A model generated the notes under the pieces. It made no database searches. It had not been told where the DNA came from and worked only from the letters and a program-made list of their open reading frames with translations. DNA of 64,000 nucleotides, from contig NZ_JACHGH010000004.1 of NCBI RefSeq assembly GCF_014207435.1, positions 248,001 to 312,000 on the forward strand, given 5' to 3'. This stretch comes from Salirhabdus euzebyi. Lineage in GTDB: Bacteria > Bacillota > Bacilli > Bacillales > Alkalibacillaceae. Made by a program: the position numbers and the translations under genes. Below are positions 7,756 through 15,092 of this stretch, piece by piece (positions within the stretch are counted from its first letter, which is position 1; each line of letters opens with the position of its first letter).

Positions 7756-8490
7756 TTATTTTTTAAATTTATTTATAAATCGATGGAAAGGGCATTTGGA
7801 AAGAGTAGTGTCGTCGTCATGTAAAAAATACTGCTTCCACTCGTAATTGTCTTGTTTCCCGTAGGTGTTTAAATCAGGATGTATGGGTATGGAATCATAG
7901 TTTTTAAGTCTTTTTCTAATTTTCGATTTAATCTTATTTGCGTGGATGGGAGAAGAATGAAAATTTTCTAGTACCAATCTAGGTGTAATGGCTAACATAA
8001 AATAAGGGAAGTATCTACTTTGTCTATTTTGATGGGCAGGTGTACCACAAAACATAAAATATTGCTCCCCGTGAAAGCAAAATTCCCATAAAGAATCATG
8101 GGGATCCACCGGAATATGGCTAGGCCAATCTTTCAAATCCATTTCCGTAATGTTATTTAACTGACCCCAAAATTCCTGTTCATATTGTTTAACAGATAGT
8201 AGTTGGGAAGATGTTTCATAAAATACAATTAAGGACGTGTAGTTACCGATTGTCCGGTAAACCTGTGAATATTCCGTTAGTAGTTGTGCCAAATTGTTGG
8301 CGGAAGATTCCTTCCGTAGTTCTGCTACAAATCCATAACGAAAATGGTCTAAAGCATGCCCTTGGGTAGCTGGAATACAGGGAAAGGGTTTTTCCGTATT
8401 TTCCATTTTCTCCTCAAATGTATAGAGGGCATCCTTTTTCCATTCTTCTAAGTCACAATCTTTTATTGCTTTAGCAGTTAATAAACGCAT
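7756..8490 (-). CDS. YqcI/YcgG family protein
   Basis: 244-residue protein of the YqcI/YcgG family (PF08892). Characteristic segments are FPCIPATQGH, HFRYGFV, FFHGEQYF-like CFHGEQYFMFCGTPAHQNRQSR and the C-terminal KCPFHRFINKF. A characterised family member, GntA of guanitoxin synthesis, is a haem-dependent N-hydroxylase, so a haem oxygenase-like function is possible here. The open frame extends upstream to 8673 through the psd terminator, but the ATG at 8490 follows GGGAGGG by six bases and starts where homologues start (MRLLTAKAI). The physiological substrate is unknown. Confidence 0.8.
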   Translation of the reverse strand: MRLLTAKAIKDCDLEEWKKDALYTFEEKMENTEKPFPCIPATQGHALDHFRYGFVAELRKESSANNLAQLLTEYSQVYRTIGNYTSLIVFYETSSQLLSVKQYEQEFWGQLNNITEMDLKDWPSHIPVDPHDSLWEFCFHGEQYFMFCGTPAHQNRQSRYFPYFMLAITPRLVLENFHSSPIHANKIKSKIRKRLKNYDSIPIHPDLNTYGKQDNYEWKQYFLHDDDTTLSKCPFHRFINKFKK

Positions 8491-8552
8491 GTTCAACCCT
8501 CCCAATGTCAACATATGCACTGTTAAACAATGGGTGAGTGTCCATATACATA

Positions 8553-8584
8553 GAAAAAGCTCTCTTCCAAAAGAAGAGAGCATT
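8553..8584 (-). terminator. Intrinsic terminator of psd
   Basis: On the minus strand GCTCTCTTC / GAAGAGAGC stem with a TTTTG loop followed by TTTTTC, just after the psd stop. Confidence 0.85.
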
Positions 8585-8587
8585 CCG

Positions 8588-9367
8588 TTAAGAAAAAGAT
8601 CCGATTTTTTTACCAAATTGTATTTCCTGGTCTTCTTGGATGGATTCATCGAAATGAAATGTTTCATTTTCAATTAATAAAATTACCGTTGATCCAAAGG
8701 AGAAGTATGCTAAATCGTCACCAGGCTTCAGACTAGATGAGTCGTTAATCATATGGATACTGTTAACGTTAAGTGCACCAACTTTAACAACTGCAATTTT
8801 TCCATTTTGACTGCTTAATGCTGAAATAATACGGTAGTTTGACGATAATGGTCTTTTCCCGTATTTCAATCCTAATCTATTGACAGGATAGGACTTTCCG
8901 CCAAGAGTCCAATTTTTTTCCATTTCACCTTCAACAGGACTATGAATCCGGTGATAATTTCGTGGTGATAAATAAAAAATAATATAATGGCCGTTTATAA
9001 ATTTCTTCGCTTCCTCTTCTGTCCCGAGCATTTCAATTAAATCGAGTTCCGAATTTTTCACCTCAAAAGTACTATTACCTTCAATTCGTCCGAATGAATT
9101 AATCGTTCCGTCAACCGGACTAATGATAACATCTTCACCTGTATTAACTAAGCGGGCATCTGTTTTTAACTTTCTCGTAAATAAGTGGTGGATGCTTTTA
9201 TAGCTGGAAACGGGGTGTTCCATTTCATCTGTGTCAATCCTGTATGCCCGAATAAAAAGTGGATTTAATACCTTACTCCATCTCGATCGGCTAATTTTGA
9301 CAAGCAGTTTGGACACAAATCGATTCCCGGTTAATTCGACAAGTAGTTTAAAGAAAAGTCTAATCAA
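8588..9367 (-). CDS. psd: Phosphatidylserine decarboxylase
   Basis: 259-residue membrane-associated, pyruvoyl-dependent enzyme that makes phosphatidylethanolamine from phosphatidylserine. Landmarks are FTRKLKTDAR, the VDGTI motif near 86 (SPVDGTINSFG), YLSPRNYHRIHSP with the conserved HRIHSP, and the C-terminal autocleavage site FGSTV where the Ser becomes the pyruvoyl group, giving beta and alpha chains. It is divergent from pssA, which makes its substrate, across a 205-bp leader region. The length fits the short (about 260 aa) Bacillus type. Confidence 0.95.
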   Translation of the reverse strand: MIRLFFKLLVELTGNRFVSKLLVKISRSRWSKVLNPLFIRAYRIDTDEMEHPVSSYKSIHHLFTRKLKTDARLVNTGEDVIISPVDGTINSFGRIEGNSTFEVKNSELDLIEMLGTEEEAKKFINGHYIIFYLSPRNYHRIHSPVEGEMEKNWTLGGKSYPVNRLGLKYGKRPLSSNYRIISALSSQNGKIAVVKVGALNVNSIHMINDSSSLKPGDDLAYFSFGSTVILLIENETFHFDESIQEDQEIQFGKKIGSFS

Positions 9368-9447
9368 AGCTGTTTCCCTCCGAATTTTATAGTCAAATAT
9401 GTAATTCCATAGTATAATCTATTTACTGTGTTTTGTATTACCTTTTT

Positions 9448-9541
9448 TATACTTTAAGAAAGTTAACTTTGTTAAAAGATTAAAGTATAAGAAAAAATAA
9501 GGTTTTCGCCATAAGGACTTGGCGACAAGCCAAGTTTTTCT
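9448..9541 (+). repeat. Leader repeat, copy A, upstream of pssA
   Basis: First hairpin TATACTTTAA (9448-9457) / TTAAAGTATA (9480-9489). Second hairpin ACTTGGC (9517-9523) GACAA GCCAAGT (9529-9535) followed by TTTTC, a terminator shape. TCGCC at 9506-9510 can pair instead with GGCGA at 9521-9525, which would exclude the second hairpin. A closely similar copy precedes the antiporter gene at 15637-15730. It is either a dispersed repeat or an attenuator-like leader. Confidence 0.6.
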
Positions 9542-9572
9542 AATAAGACATCTAATGATGGAGTGATGACCT

Positions 9573-10112
9573 ATGTTTTTATCTGAACGTATCGATCATA
9601 CAATAAAGCAGATAAAAGAACAAACTGCAAATATTGTCACATTATCTAATCTATCCTTAGGGATTTTAGCTATTGTATTTATGTTTAATGAAATGGCGCA
9701 TATTAGTGTTTTAATGATTTTCTTGGCTGTTTTGACCGACTGGTTTGACGGTAAAATTGCTAGAAAGTTAAATATTACTTCTGAATTCGGTAAGCAGCTA
9801 GATTCGTTATGTGATCTTGTTTCCTTTGGTATTGCTCCTGCGCTATTAGTCTATCAAACTACAATAAGTGCTTTTGGTGTCCCTGGTATTTGGGTAACCG
9901 TTATTTATATTTTAGCAGGTGCAATCCGCCTAGCAAGATTCAATGTGATGACATTTAATGGTCGTTTCGTTGGATTACCTATAACGGCAGCAGGCTGTTT
10001 ACTAACATTATGCTATGCAGCAATGCCTTTTATTCCAGCACCAATGTATATGGTATTGATGATTGTGCTTTCCTTCTTAATGATTAGCACAATTGAAGTA
10101 AAAAAATATTAA
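9573..10112 (+). CDS. pssA: CDP-diacylglycerol-serine O-phosphatidyltransferase
   Basis: 179-residue integral membrane CDP-alcohol phosphatidyltransferase that joins CDP-diacylglycerol and L-serine. The family motif D-x2-DG-x2-AR-x8-G-x3-D-x3-D is complete: DWFDGKIARKL, then GKQLDSLCDLVSFG (about residues 53-83). About five membrane segments follow. The ATG is preceded by ATGGAGTGATGACCT. It is divergent from psd, so the two successive steps of phosphatidylethanolamine synthesis are neighbours, and a repeat-like leader precedes it. Confidence 0.93.
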   Translation: MFLSERIDHTIKQIKEQTANIVTLSNLSLGILAIVFMFNEMAHISVLMIFLAVLTDWFDGKIARKLNITSEFGKQLDSLCDLVSFGIAPALLVYQTTISAFGVPGIWVTVIYILAGAIRLARFNVMTFNGRFVGLPITAAGCLLTLCYAAMPFIPAPMYMVLMIVLSFLMISTIEVKKY

Positions 10113-10115
10113 GGA

Positions 10116-10154
10116 TAAACGCTAAAACTTAATTTCAGGTTTTAGCGTTTTTTT
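10116..10154 (+). terminator. Intrinsic terminator of pssA
   Basis: AAACGCTAAAAC / GTTTTAGCGTTT stem, ten-base loop, followed by TTTTTTT. Confidence 0.9.
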
Positions 10155-10241
10155 ATTTAGCAAGAATATTAGGTGAAAAATTTTCTTGGAACGAATGCCT
10201 ATATGATTCTAATATGATATAACTAAGGATACAGAATAAAT

Positions 10242-10277
10242 TTTTTATAAGGACTTAGGAGTAACCTAAGTTTCTTC
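10242..10277 (+). repeat. Leader hairpin upstream of ddl, related to the pssA leader
   Basis: ATAAGGACTTAGG AGTAA CCTAAGT TTCTTC forms a 7-bp stem with a 5-base loop. It matches the layout and part of the sequence (ATAAGGACTT..., AAGTTT) of the terminal hairpin in the leaders at 9511-9541 and 15701-15730, but lacks the preceding hairpin. Confidence 0.45.
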
Positions 10278-10309
10278 AAAACATGTTCAGGTGAAGGAGA
10301 GTAGGCACA

Positions 10310-11407
10310 TTGAGTAAAATTAAAGTTGGGATCATATTTGGTGGTAAATCAGCAGAGCATGAGGTTTCTTTACAATCGGCAAAAAATGTTTTAGAGGCAA
10401 TCGATAAATCGAAATATGATCCAATGTTAATTGGGATAGATAAAGAGGGTAGATGGCATTTAAATGATGCTTCACACTATTTACTTCATGAGGATAACCC
10501 AAAGCTTATCCAATTAAATAAATCAAACAGAGGTGTGGCTATCGTTCCAGGAGAAAGTGAAAAACAATTAATGGAAGCTGATAGTGCTGTTCGTTTGGAA
10601 CAATTGGATGTCGTATTTCCTATTCTACATGGTACGTTAGGTGAGGACGGTAGTATGCAAGGGATGCTTCGTGTTGCTAACATCCCATTTGTTGGACCTA
10701 GCGTTCTAGGGTCAGCAGTGAGTATGGATAAAGATGTAGCTAAACGTCTTTTGAGGGATGCTGGTCTACATGTGGCCAATTCTTTTACGTATACGAGAGT
10801 TTTTCAGGATGAGATTAACTATGAGCAAGTGAAGGCAGAACTAGGTTTACCAATGTTCATAAAACCAGCGAACCAAGGCTCATCTGTTGGGGTAAGTAAG
10901 GTGAACACTAAAGAAGAATTCTATGCCGGTGTAAAATCTGCATTTGAATATGATCATAAAATTTTAATTGAGGAAACAATTGTTGGACGTGAAATTGAAT
11001 GTTCCGTTTTAGGAAACGAAAAACCTATTGCTTCTGTTCCCGGTGAAATTACAGCTCAGCTTGATTTCTACTCCTATGAAGCAAAGTACATTGATGAAAG
11101 TGGTGCCATCTTAAATATTCCGGCTGAACTTGATGAGGAAACAACAACAAGAATTAAAGAGGCCGCCTTAAAGGCGTTCCAAGCGTTAAACTGTGAAGGT
11201 TTGTCACGTGTTGATTTCTTTTTAACAAAAGACGGGAAGATCTATATCAATGAAGTGAACACCATTCCTGGCTTTACGAAAATCAGTATGTATCCAAAGC
11301 TATGGGAGGCCTCTGGTATATCCTACAGTGATTTAATTGATAAGCTGATTGAATTAGCTATTGAAAGGCATGAAAGAGACGCTAAATTAAAGCATTCCGT
11401 TCATTAA
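10310..11407 (+). CDS. ddl: D-alanine-D-alanine ligase
   Basis: 365-residue ATP-grasp ligase that joins two D-alanines for peptidoglycan precursor synthesis. It shows the N-terminal GGKSAEHEVSLQSA motif (residues 11-24), HGTLGEDGSMQG near 103-114, the FIKPANQGSSVGVSKV grasp loop, and the C-terminal RVDFFLTKDGKIYINEVNTIPGF metal site. The start is TTG at 10310, after GAAGGAGAG. It is a single-gene unit with its own terminator and a leader hairpin. Confidence 0.96.
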   Translation: MSKIKVGIIFGGKSAEHEVSLQSAKNVLEAIDKSKYDPMLIGIDKEGRWHLNDASHYLLHEDNPKLIQLNKSNRGVAIVPGESEKQLMEADSAVRLEQLDVVFPILHGTLGEDGSMQGMLRVANIPFVGPSVLGSAVSMDKDVAKRLLRDAGLHVANSFTYTRVFQDEINYEQVKAELGLPMFIKPANQGSSVGVSKVNTKEEFYAGVKSAFEYDHKILIEETIVGREIECSVLGNEKPIASVPGEITAQLDFYSYEAKYIDESGAILNIPAELDEETTTRIKEAALKAFQALNCEGLSRVDFFLTKDGKIYINEVNTIPGFTKISMYPKLWEASGISYSDLIDKLIELAIERHERDAKLKHSVH

Positions 11408-11409
11408 TT

Positions 11410-11444
11410 TTTGGGGCCCTGTCTAGTAGGGCCCTTTTTGATTT
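11410..11444 (+). terminator. Intrinsic terminator of ddl
   Basis: GGGGCCCTG / TAGGGCCC stem with TCTAG loop followed by TTTTT. Confidence 0.9.
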
Positions 11445-11480
11445 AGATGAGGGATAGTGTATTTATACATAGTGGCTAAA

Positions 11481-11518
11481 AAAAAGGAACCTATGAGCTA
11501 TACAAACTCATAGGTTCT
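11481..11518 (-). terminator. Intrinsic terminator of the yjcZ-type gene
   Basis: On the minus strand AACCTATGAG / CTCATAGGTT stem followed by CCTTTTTTTT, about 100 bases beyond the small gene. The intervening 3' region also holds a CCCAGT / ACTGGG pair. Confidence 0.8.
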
Positions 11519-11617
11519 ATATCAAAAAGGAGGTTCTAACAATTCCACTTAGGATATTGTTAATTGTTTAGAAGCAGTCCCAGTATGGGCTAATTGCACT
11601 GGGAGCTTGATTAAGGT

Positions 11618-11731
11618 TTAGTAACCGTAGCCGCCACCCATTGGGTAGCTATTACCAACGATAATCAACAAAATAAACAATACGACAAGTAACACGAATC
11701 CGCTGTTACCATAACCGCCTGTGTAACTCAT
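11618..11731 (-). CDS. YjcZ-family small membrane protein
   Basis: 37-residue protein with the composition of the YjcZ family of sporulation-associated small proteins: a Gly/Tyr-rich start (MSYTGGYGN), one hydrophobic helix at about 11-27 (GFVLLVVLFILLIIVG), and a Gly/Tyr end (MGGGYGY). The ATG at 11731 follows GGGGGTGA by seven bases. The family is widespread in spore-forming Bacillaceae, and its exact function is unknown. Confidence 0.88.
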   Translation of the reverse strand: MSYTGGYGNSGFVLLVVLFILLIIVGNSYPMGGGYGY

Positions 11732-11854
11732 GAATGATTCACCCCCTTATTCACTTTCTACTTTATCCTATGAAACTTTCTATTAATGGAAAAGGCGATT
11801 ATAATAGTATCGATAGAAATGTGTTTGTCTCTTGGGGTAAATGAGGAGTTGTTA

Positions 11855-12394
11855 ATGTTGAAGGTTGGATTGTTAAGGCATTTTAAGGTGAAAAGAGGGT
11901 ATCCGGACAAGTTCGTTACCTCTGACCAGATTAAAAAGTGGATGGTAGAGTATGACAATTCTGATGTAGAAGAAAAAGAAATAGATTTGAAAGAGATTGA
12001 GTGGAAAAGATGCTATTCTAGTGATTTGTTAAGGGCAAAAAAGACTGCACAAAAGGCATTTAAAGGGAACATTATTTATTTAGAGCAACTACGAGAAATA
12101 CCTGTTTCTCCTTTTATTAAAAAAAATATAAAACTACCTCTATATGTTCATTTTATATTAACGAGATTGGCATTTTATTTTAATCATCATTCACAAGATG
12201 AAAGTAGACATAGCATGATGAAAAGATTAAATGAGGCGCTAGATCAAGTTCTTTCCACAAATGAAGATGTGTTAATTGTTGGCCATGGTGGATTGATGTT
12301 TTTTATGCAAAAAGAGCTAAAGAAACGTGGATTTACTGGTCCAGGCTTTAAAAGAGCTGAAAACGGGGAATTGTACGTTTATCATAAAAACTGA
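11855..12394 (+). CDS. Histidine phosphatase family protein
   Basis: 179-residue phosphoglycerate-mutase-like phosphatase. The catalytic RH motif is at the N-terminus (KVGLLRHFKV), a second arginine region is CYSSDLLRAKKTA, and the second catalytic His is in LIVGHGGLMFF. The open frame begins at 11786, but the ATG at 11855 follows GAGGAG by six bases and puts the RH motif at the usual distance. The substrate is unknown. Confidence 0.82.
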   Translation: MLKVGLLRHFKVKRGYPDKFVTSDQIKKWMVEYDNSDVEEKEIDLKEIEWKRCYSSDLLRAKKTAQKAFKGNIIYLEQLREIPVSPFIKKNIKLPLYVHFILTRLAFYFNHHSQDESRHSMMKRLNEALDQVLSTNEDVLIVGHGGLMFFMQKELKKRGFTGPGFKRAENGELYVYHKN

Positions 12395-12510
12395 ATTTTT
12401 TTAACGCAAGGGAAATGCAATGGAACTAAATCTTTACGTGCTCTTTGAAGCTCCTTGGTGCCACAACCTATAAAAAAACACGAAAAACAACAGACAAAAG
12501 AGGGGATAAT

Positions 12511-13053
12511 ATGAAACGTATTGCAATTGATATGGATGAAGTAATGGCTGATTTTACGACGAAGCATTTAACATTATACAACCGTGACTTCGGGGAAGCG
12601 TTGACGAAAGAAGACTTGCTTGGAACAAGATTGTGGACCCTCCGTCCTGACCTTGCGAAAAAGCTTTTTGAATATGTTTATGATCCTACCTTTTTTCAAG
12701 ACTTAGATGTAATGGAAGGAAGTCAAGAGGTAATCAAAGAATTAAGCGAGCATTACGAAATTTTCATAGCAACTGCGGCAATGGAGGTACCGACTTCCTT
12801 TGCGGCAAAGTATAAATGGTTGAAGGAGCATTTTCCTTTTTTGTCGGATATGAATTTTGTGTTTTGCGGTAACAAAAGCATTATAAATGCTGATTATCTT
12901 ATAGATGATAATGTTAAAAATTTTAAAGACTTTTCTGGGCAAGGTATTTTATTCACTTCTGAACACAATATTAATGAAACAGGTTATGTGAGAGTGAACA
13001 ATTGGCATGAAGTACGTGATTATTTTTTAGATAAAAGGAACGGGGAGAAATAG
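12511..13053 (+). CDS. 5'(3')-deoxyribonucleotidase-like HAD phosphatase (NT5C type)
   Basis: 180-residue HAD-superfamily phosphatase of the 5' nucleotidase, deoxy (NT5C) family. The nucleophile motif DMDEVMAD is at residues 7-14, the motif II region is FIATAAME, and motif III/IV is YLIDDNVKNF. The ATG at 12511 follows AGAGGGGATAAT. The frame upstream to 12445 has no ribosome binding site. Its TAG stop is directly followed by the ATG of the Nudix gene, so both are co-transcribed. Confidence 0.85.
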   Translation: MKRIAIDMDEVMADFTTKHLTLYNRDFGEALTKEDLLGTRLWTLRPDLAKKLFEYVYDPTFFQDLDVMEGSQEVIKELSEHYEIFIATAAMEVPTSFAAKYKWLKEHFPFLSDMNFVFCGNKSIINADYLIDDNVKNFKDFSGQGILFTSEHNINETGYVRVNNWHEVRDYFLDKRNGEK

Positions 13054-13702
13054 ATGGACACAGAACGGTTGAAAATTTTTGATGATAATCGCAATGAATT
13101 AGGAGTAGCCTCCCGTGAAGACGTACATAAAAAAGGTTTCTGGCACGAAACAATTCAATGTTGGTTTATAAGTAGAGAACAAGATGCAGACTATATCTAT
13201 TTTCAGATTCGTAGTGAGAAAAAAAAGGACTACCCAGGAATGTATGATATAACTGCAGCAGGACATATATTGGCAAATGAAACCGTTGAAGATGGTGTGA
13301 GGGAAAATTAAAGAGGAATTGGGAATAGCGGTTGCTTTTGAGGAACTAGTTTCTCTCGGGGTCATCAACTACTCTGTCACTCGGGGTGATTTTATCGACC
13401 GGGAGATGGCAAATTTATTTTTATATGAATTTACGCAAAGCATGGCTGCTTTTGTGCTACAGCTTGAAGAAGTAGCAGGAATTGGAAAAGTGGACGTGAA
13501 AGAGTTTCGTGCTTGTTTCCGTGGAAAGCAGGATGGTGTGGACATGGTAGGTTTCCAATATAATGACCAGGGTGAAAAAATGATGATTCGAGAGTTTGTG
13601 AATAAAAGTAATTTCGTTCCACACGGTGATGCGTATTATGAACAAATAATAAATATGATGGACAACTATTTAAAAATGAAATTAGAAAAGCACTCTCCAT
13701 GA
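13054..13702 (+). pseudogene. Nudix hydrolase, frameshifted
   Basis: Nudix hydrolase of the isopentenyl-diphosphate isomerase-like type. The N-terminal part (13054-13311) starts MDTERLKIFDDNRNELG and runs through HETIQCWFI and AAGHILANETVEDGVRE. The second half (from about 13310) continues in the +1 frame with KEELGIAVAFEELVSLG and ends at 13702. The break is inside the Nudix box REIKEELGI, at GGGAAAATTAAAGAG, where one A fewer restores the frame exactly. It could be a real inactivating indel or a sequencing error in an A-run. No canonical slippery heptamer is in phase. Confidence 0.85.
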
Positions 13703-13716
13703 AGAGAGTGCTTTTT
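13685..13716 (+). terminator. Intrinsic terminator after the Nudix gene
   Basis: AAAAGCACTCTC / GAGAGTGCTTTTTC stem with CATGAA loop, overlapping the end of the reading frame. Confidence 0.85.
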
Positions 13717-13835
13717 CTATGGGCAGAACCCAATTCCCATTATATATTTTTGTGAAATATAAGTCTATTTATTTTTTCTTTAGGCCCTATAATTTTACTG
13801 TACTATAAAAATGTGAGAACTGGTGGTGTTCATCG

Positions 13836-14594
13836 ATGTTTGATCAATCTCCTTATACATGTCGGTTGGAATGGGGAAAACGCGGTGCGAGAGAGGCAAG
13901 AGAAAGAGGGGACATTGTTATTGTTGTAGATGTATTTAGTTTCTCATCGACTGTCGTATCAGCGTTACATCAAGGGGCAATCATTTATCCATACCCTCCC
14001 GAATTGGATGGAAAAGCATACGCTTATCAAGTAGGTGCCACGTACATTTTAGGTAGAAAGGAGGCTGTAAATGCAAATCAGCCAACTCTTTCACCGGTAA
14101 CGTTTCAATCAACCCATCAAGAGCAAAAGTTTGTATTATCTTCTCTAAATGGAGCGGTATGTTCTTGGATTGCTGCAAAGGTACCAGCTTTACTAATTGG
14201 CTGCTTACTTAATGCTGATGCCGTTGCAAATGCTGCTCATAAATTACATAGTAAATACCAAAGAAATATTACAGTCATCCCATGCGGAGAACGTTGGAAT
14301 GATAGTAAATCTGGTGAGGATCATCTTCGGCCCTCAGTAGAAGATTACCTCGGAGCCGGAGCTATTTTGTCTCGTTTATCAGGAACAAAATCACCAGAAG
14401 CTGAGGTTTGTGCATCTGCATTTGGGGGAATAAGTCATAAAATAAGGGATTTAATATGGAATTGTGGAAGTGGAAGAGAGCTACGGTTAAGAGGATACGA
14501 TAAGGACGTCGAGCATTGTAGTCAATGGAACATGTATGATACAGTTCCTATTTTACAAGATGGTCGATTCAAAAAAAACCAACTCCATGACTAA
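13836..14594 (+). CDS. ComB-like 2-phosphosulfolactate phosphatase family protein, divergent paralogue
   Basis: 252-residue member of the ComB phosphatase family. It keeps IVIVVDVFSFSSTVVSALHQGA (about 26-47, metal-site Asp) and the LSSLNGAVCSW segment that corresponds to LTTTNGT. The ERG/ESNG loop is replaced by YILGRKEAVNANQPTLSP. The C-terminal third with CGERWNDSKSGEDHLRPSVEDYLGAGAI has a GER...EDxLGAG pattern found in the family. It is a single gene. The start is ATG 13836 with only a weak GGTGGTG upstream. Its substrate may differ from the operon copy at 1467-2195. Confidence 0.75.
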   Translation: MFDQSPYTCRLEWGKRGAREARERGDIVIVVDVFSFSSTVVSALHQGAIIYPYPPELDGKAYAYQVGATYILGRKEAVNANQPTLSPVTFQSTHQEQKFVLSSLNGAVCSWIAAKVPALLIGCLLNADAVANAAHKLHSKYQRNITVIPCGERWNDSKSGEDHLRPSVEDYLGAGAILSRLSGTKSPEAEVCASAFGGISHKIRDLIWNCGSGRELRLRGYDKDVEHCSQWNMYDTVPILQDGRFKKNQLHD

Positions 14595-14604
14595 AAGGAG
14601 TTGG
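14571..14604 (-). terminator. Intrinsic terminator of the phospholipase A2-like gene
   Basis: On the minus strand CCAACTCC / GGAGTTGG followed by TTTTTTTT. It overlaps the last codons of the convergent ComB-like gene. Confidence 0.8.
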
Positions 14605-14605
14605 A

Positions 14606-14890
14606 TTAGCATTTAAAAAGAGAATTGATTTTAATAAAGTCATGGGCTAACTTGGCGTGTCTTCCTTCACGAGTTTGTGGGTTCATTAATGGACGAAGTC
14701 GTCTAAGAAATTGTTGATCGCAAAAGCAGGTGGGTCCATACTTTTGATAGCATACATCGTGTGCTTGACATGCTGCATCTACAGCATTAATAGGTGCACC
14801 CGGTCCACTGCATCCAGGGCCACAGTATCGATAACCAGGGAAAACACAAAATCCAGGGCGCCGACGTCTTCTTCTTGGAAAAACCATCAT
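14606..14890 (-). CDS. Phospholipase A2-like small protein
   Basis: 94-residue protein with a phospholipase A2 core: the calcium loop YCGPGCSGPG at about residues 22-31, then the catalytic helix AVDAACQAHDVCYQKYG with the His-Asp pair, then FCDQQFLRRL. The N-terminus is a run of arginines after MMVFP. It resembles the short PLA2-like proteins of Bacillus and the parvovirus VP1 domain. The ATG at 14890 follows GGGAGG by six bases. There is no obvious signal peptide, so secretion is uncertain. It has its own terminator. Confidence 0.8.
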   Translation of the reverse strand: MMVFPRRRRRRPGFCVFPGYRYCGPGCSGPGAPINAVDAACQAHDVCYQKYGPTCFCDQQFLRRLRPLMNPQTREGRHAKLAHDFIKINSLFKC

Positions 14891-15007
14891 TAACAACCTC
14901 CCTTTATATAAAAATCGGGAAAATAAGTTTCCTTACCTTTTTGTACTATTAAGCTAGTATATTGAGTAGGATAATTGTATAGAAAAACTTGGACAGACTG
15001 AGTGCTT

Positions 15008-15041
15008 AGTATCCTTTTTATTACTATATGAAAAGGATACT
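15008..15041. repeat. Inverted repeat upstream of osmC
   Basis: AGTATCCTTTT and AAAAGGATACT form an 11-bp stem around a 12-base AT-rich loop, about 50 bases before the osmC start. There is no T-run on either side, so this is more likely an operator or leader hairpin than a terminator. Confidence 0.45.
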
Positions 15042-15092
15042 TAGCCGACTGTATAGAAGACTACTTAAATTCATAAAAAAGGAGTGAATTAG

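Noticed and set aside
8489-8673. N-terminal extension of the YqcI/YcgG protein and a plus-strand ORF overlapping psd
   Set aside because: Runs through the psd terminator and gene; the internal ATG 8490 has a good ribosome binding site and matches family starts.
11525-11570. Possible gene after AAGGAGG near 11527
   Set aside because: The strong Shine-Dalgarno is followed by no ATG, GTG or TTG start in range; only a 9-codon frame from ATT ends in TAG.
13300-13325. Programmed frameshift in the Nudix gene
   Set aside because: No in-phase X-XXY-YYZ heptamer or RF2-like stop context; removal of one A simply restores the Nudix box, so mutation or error is simpler.
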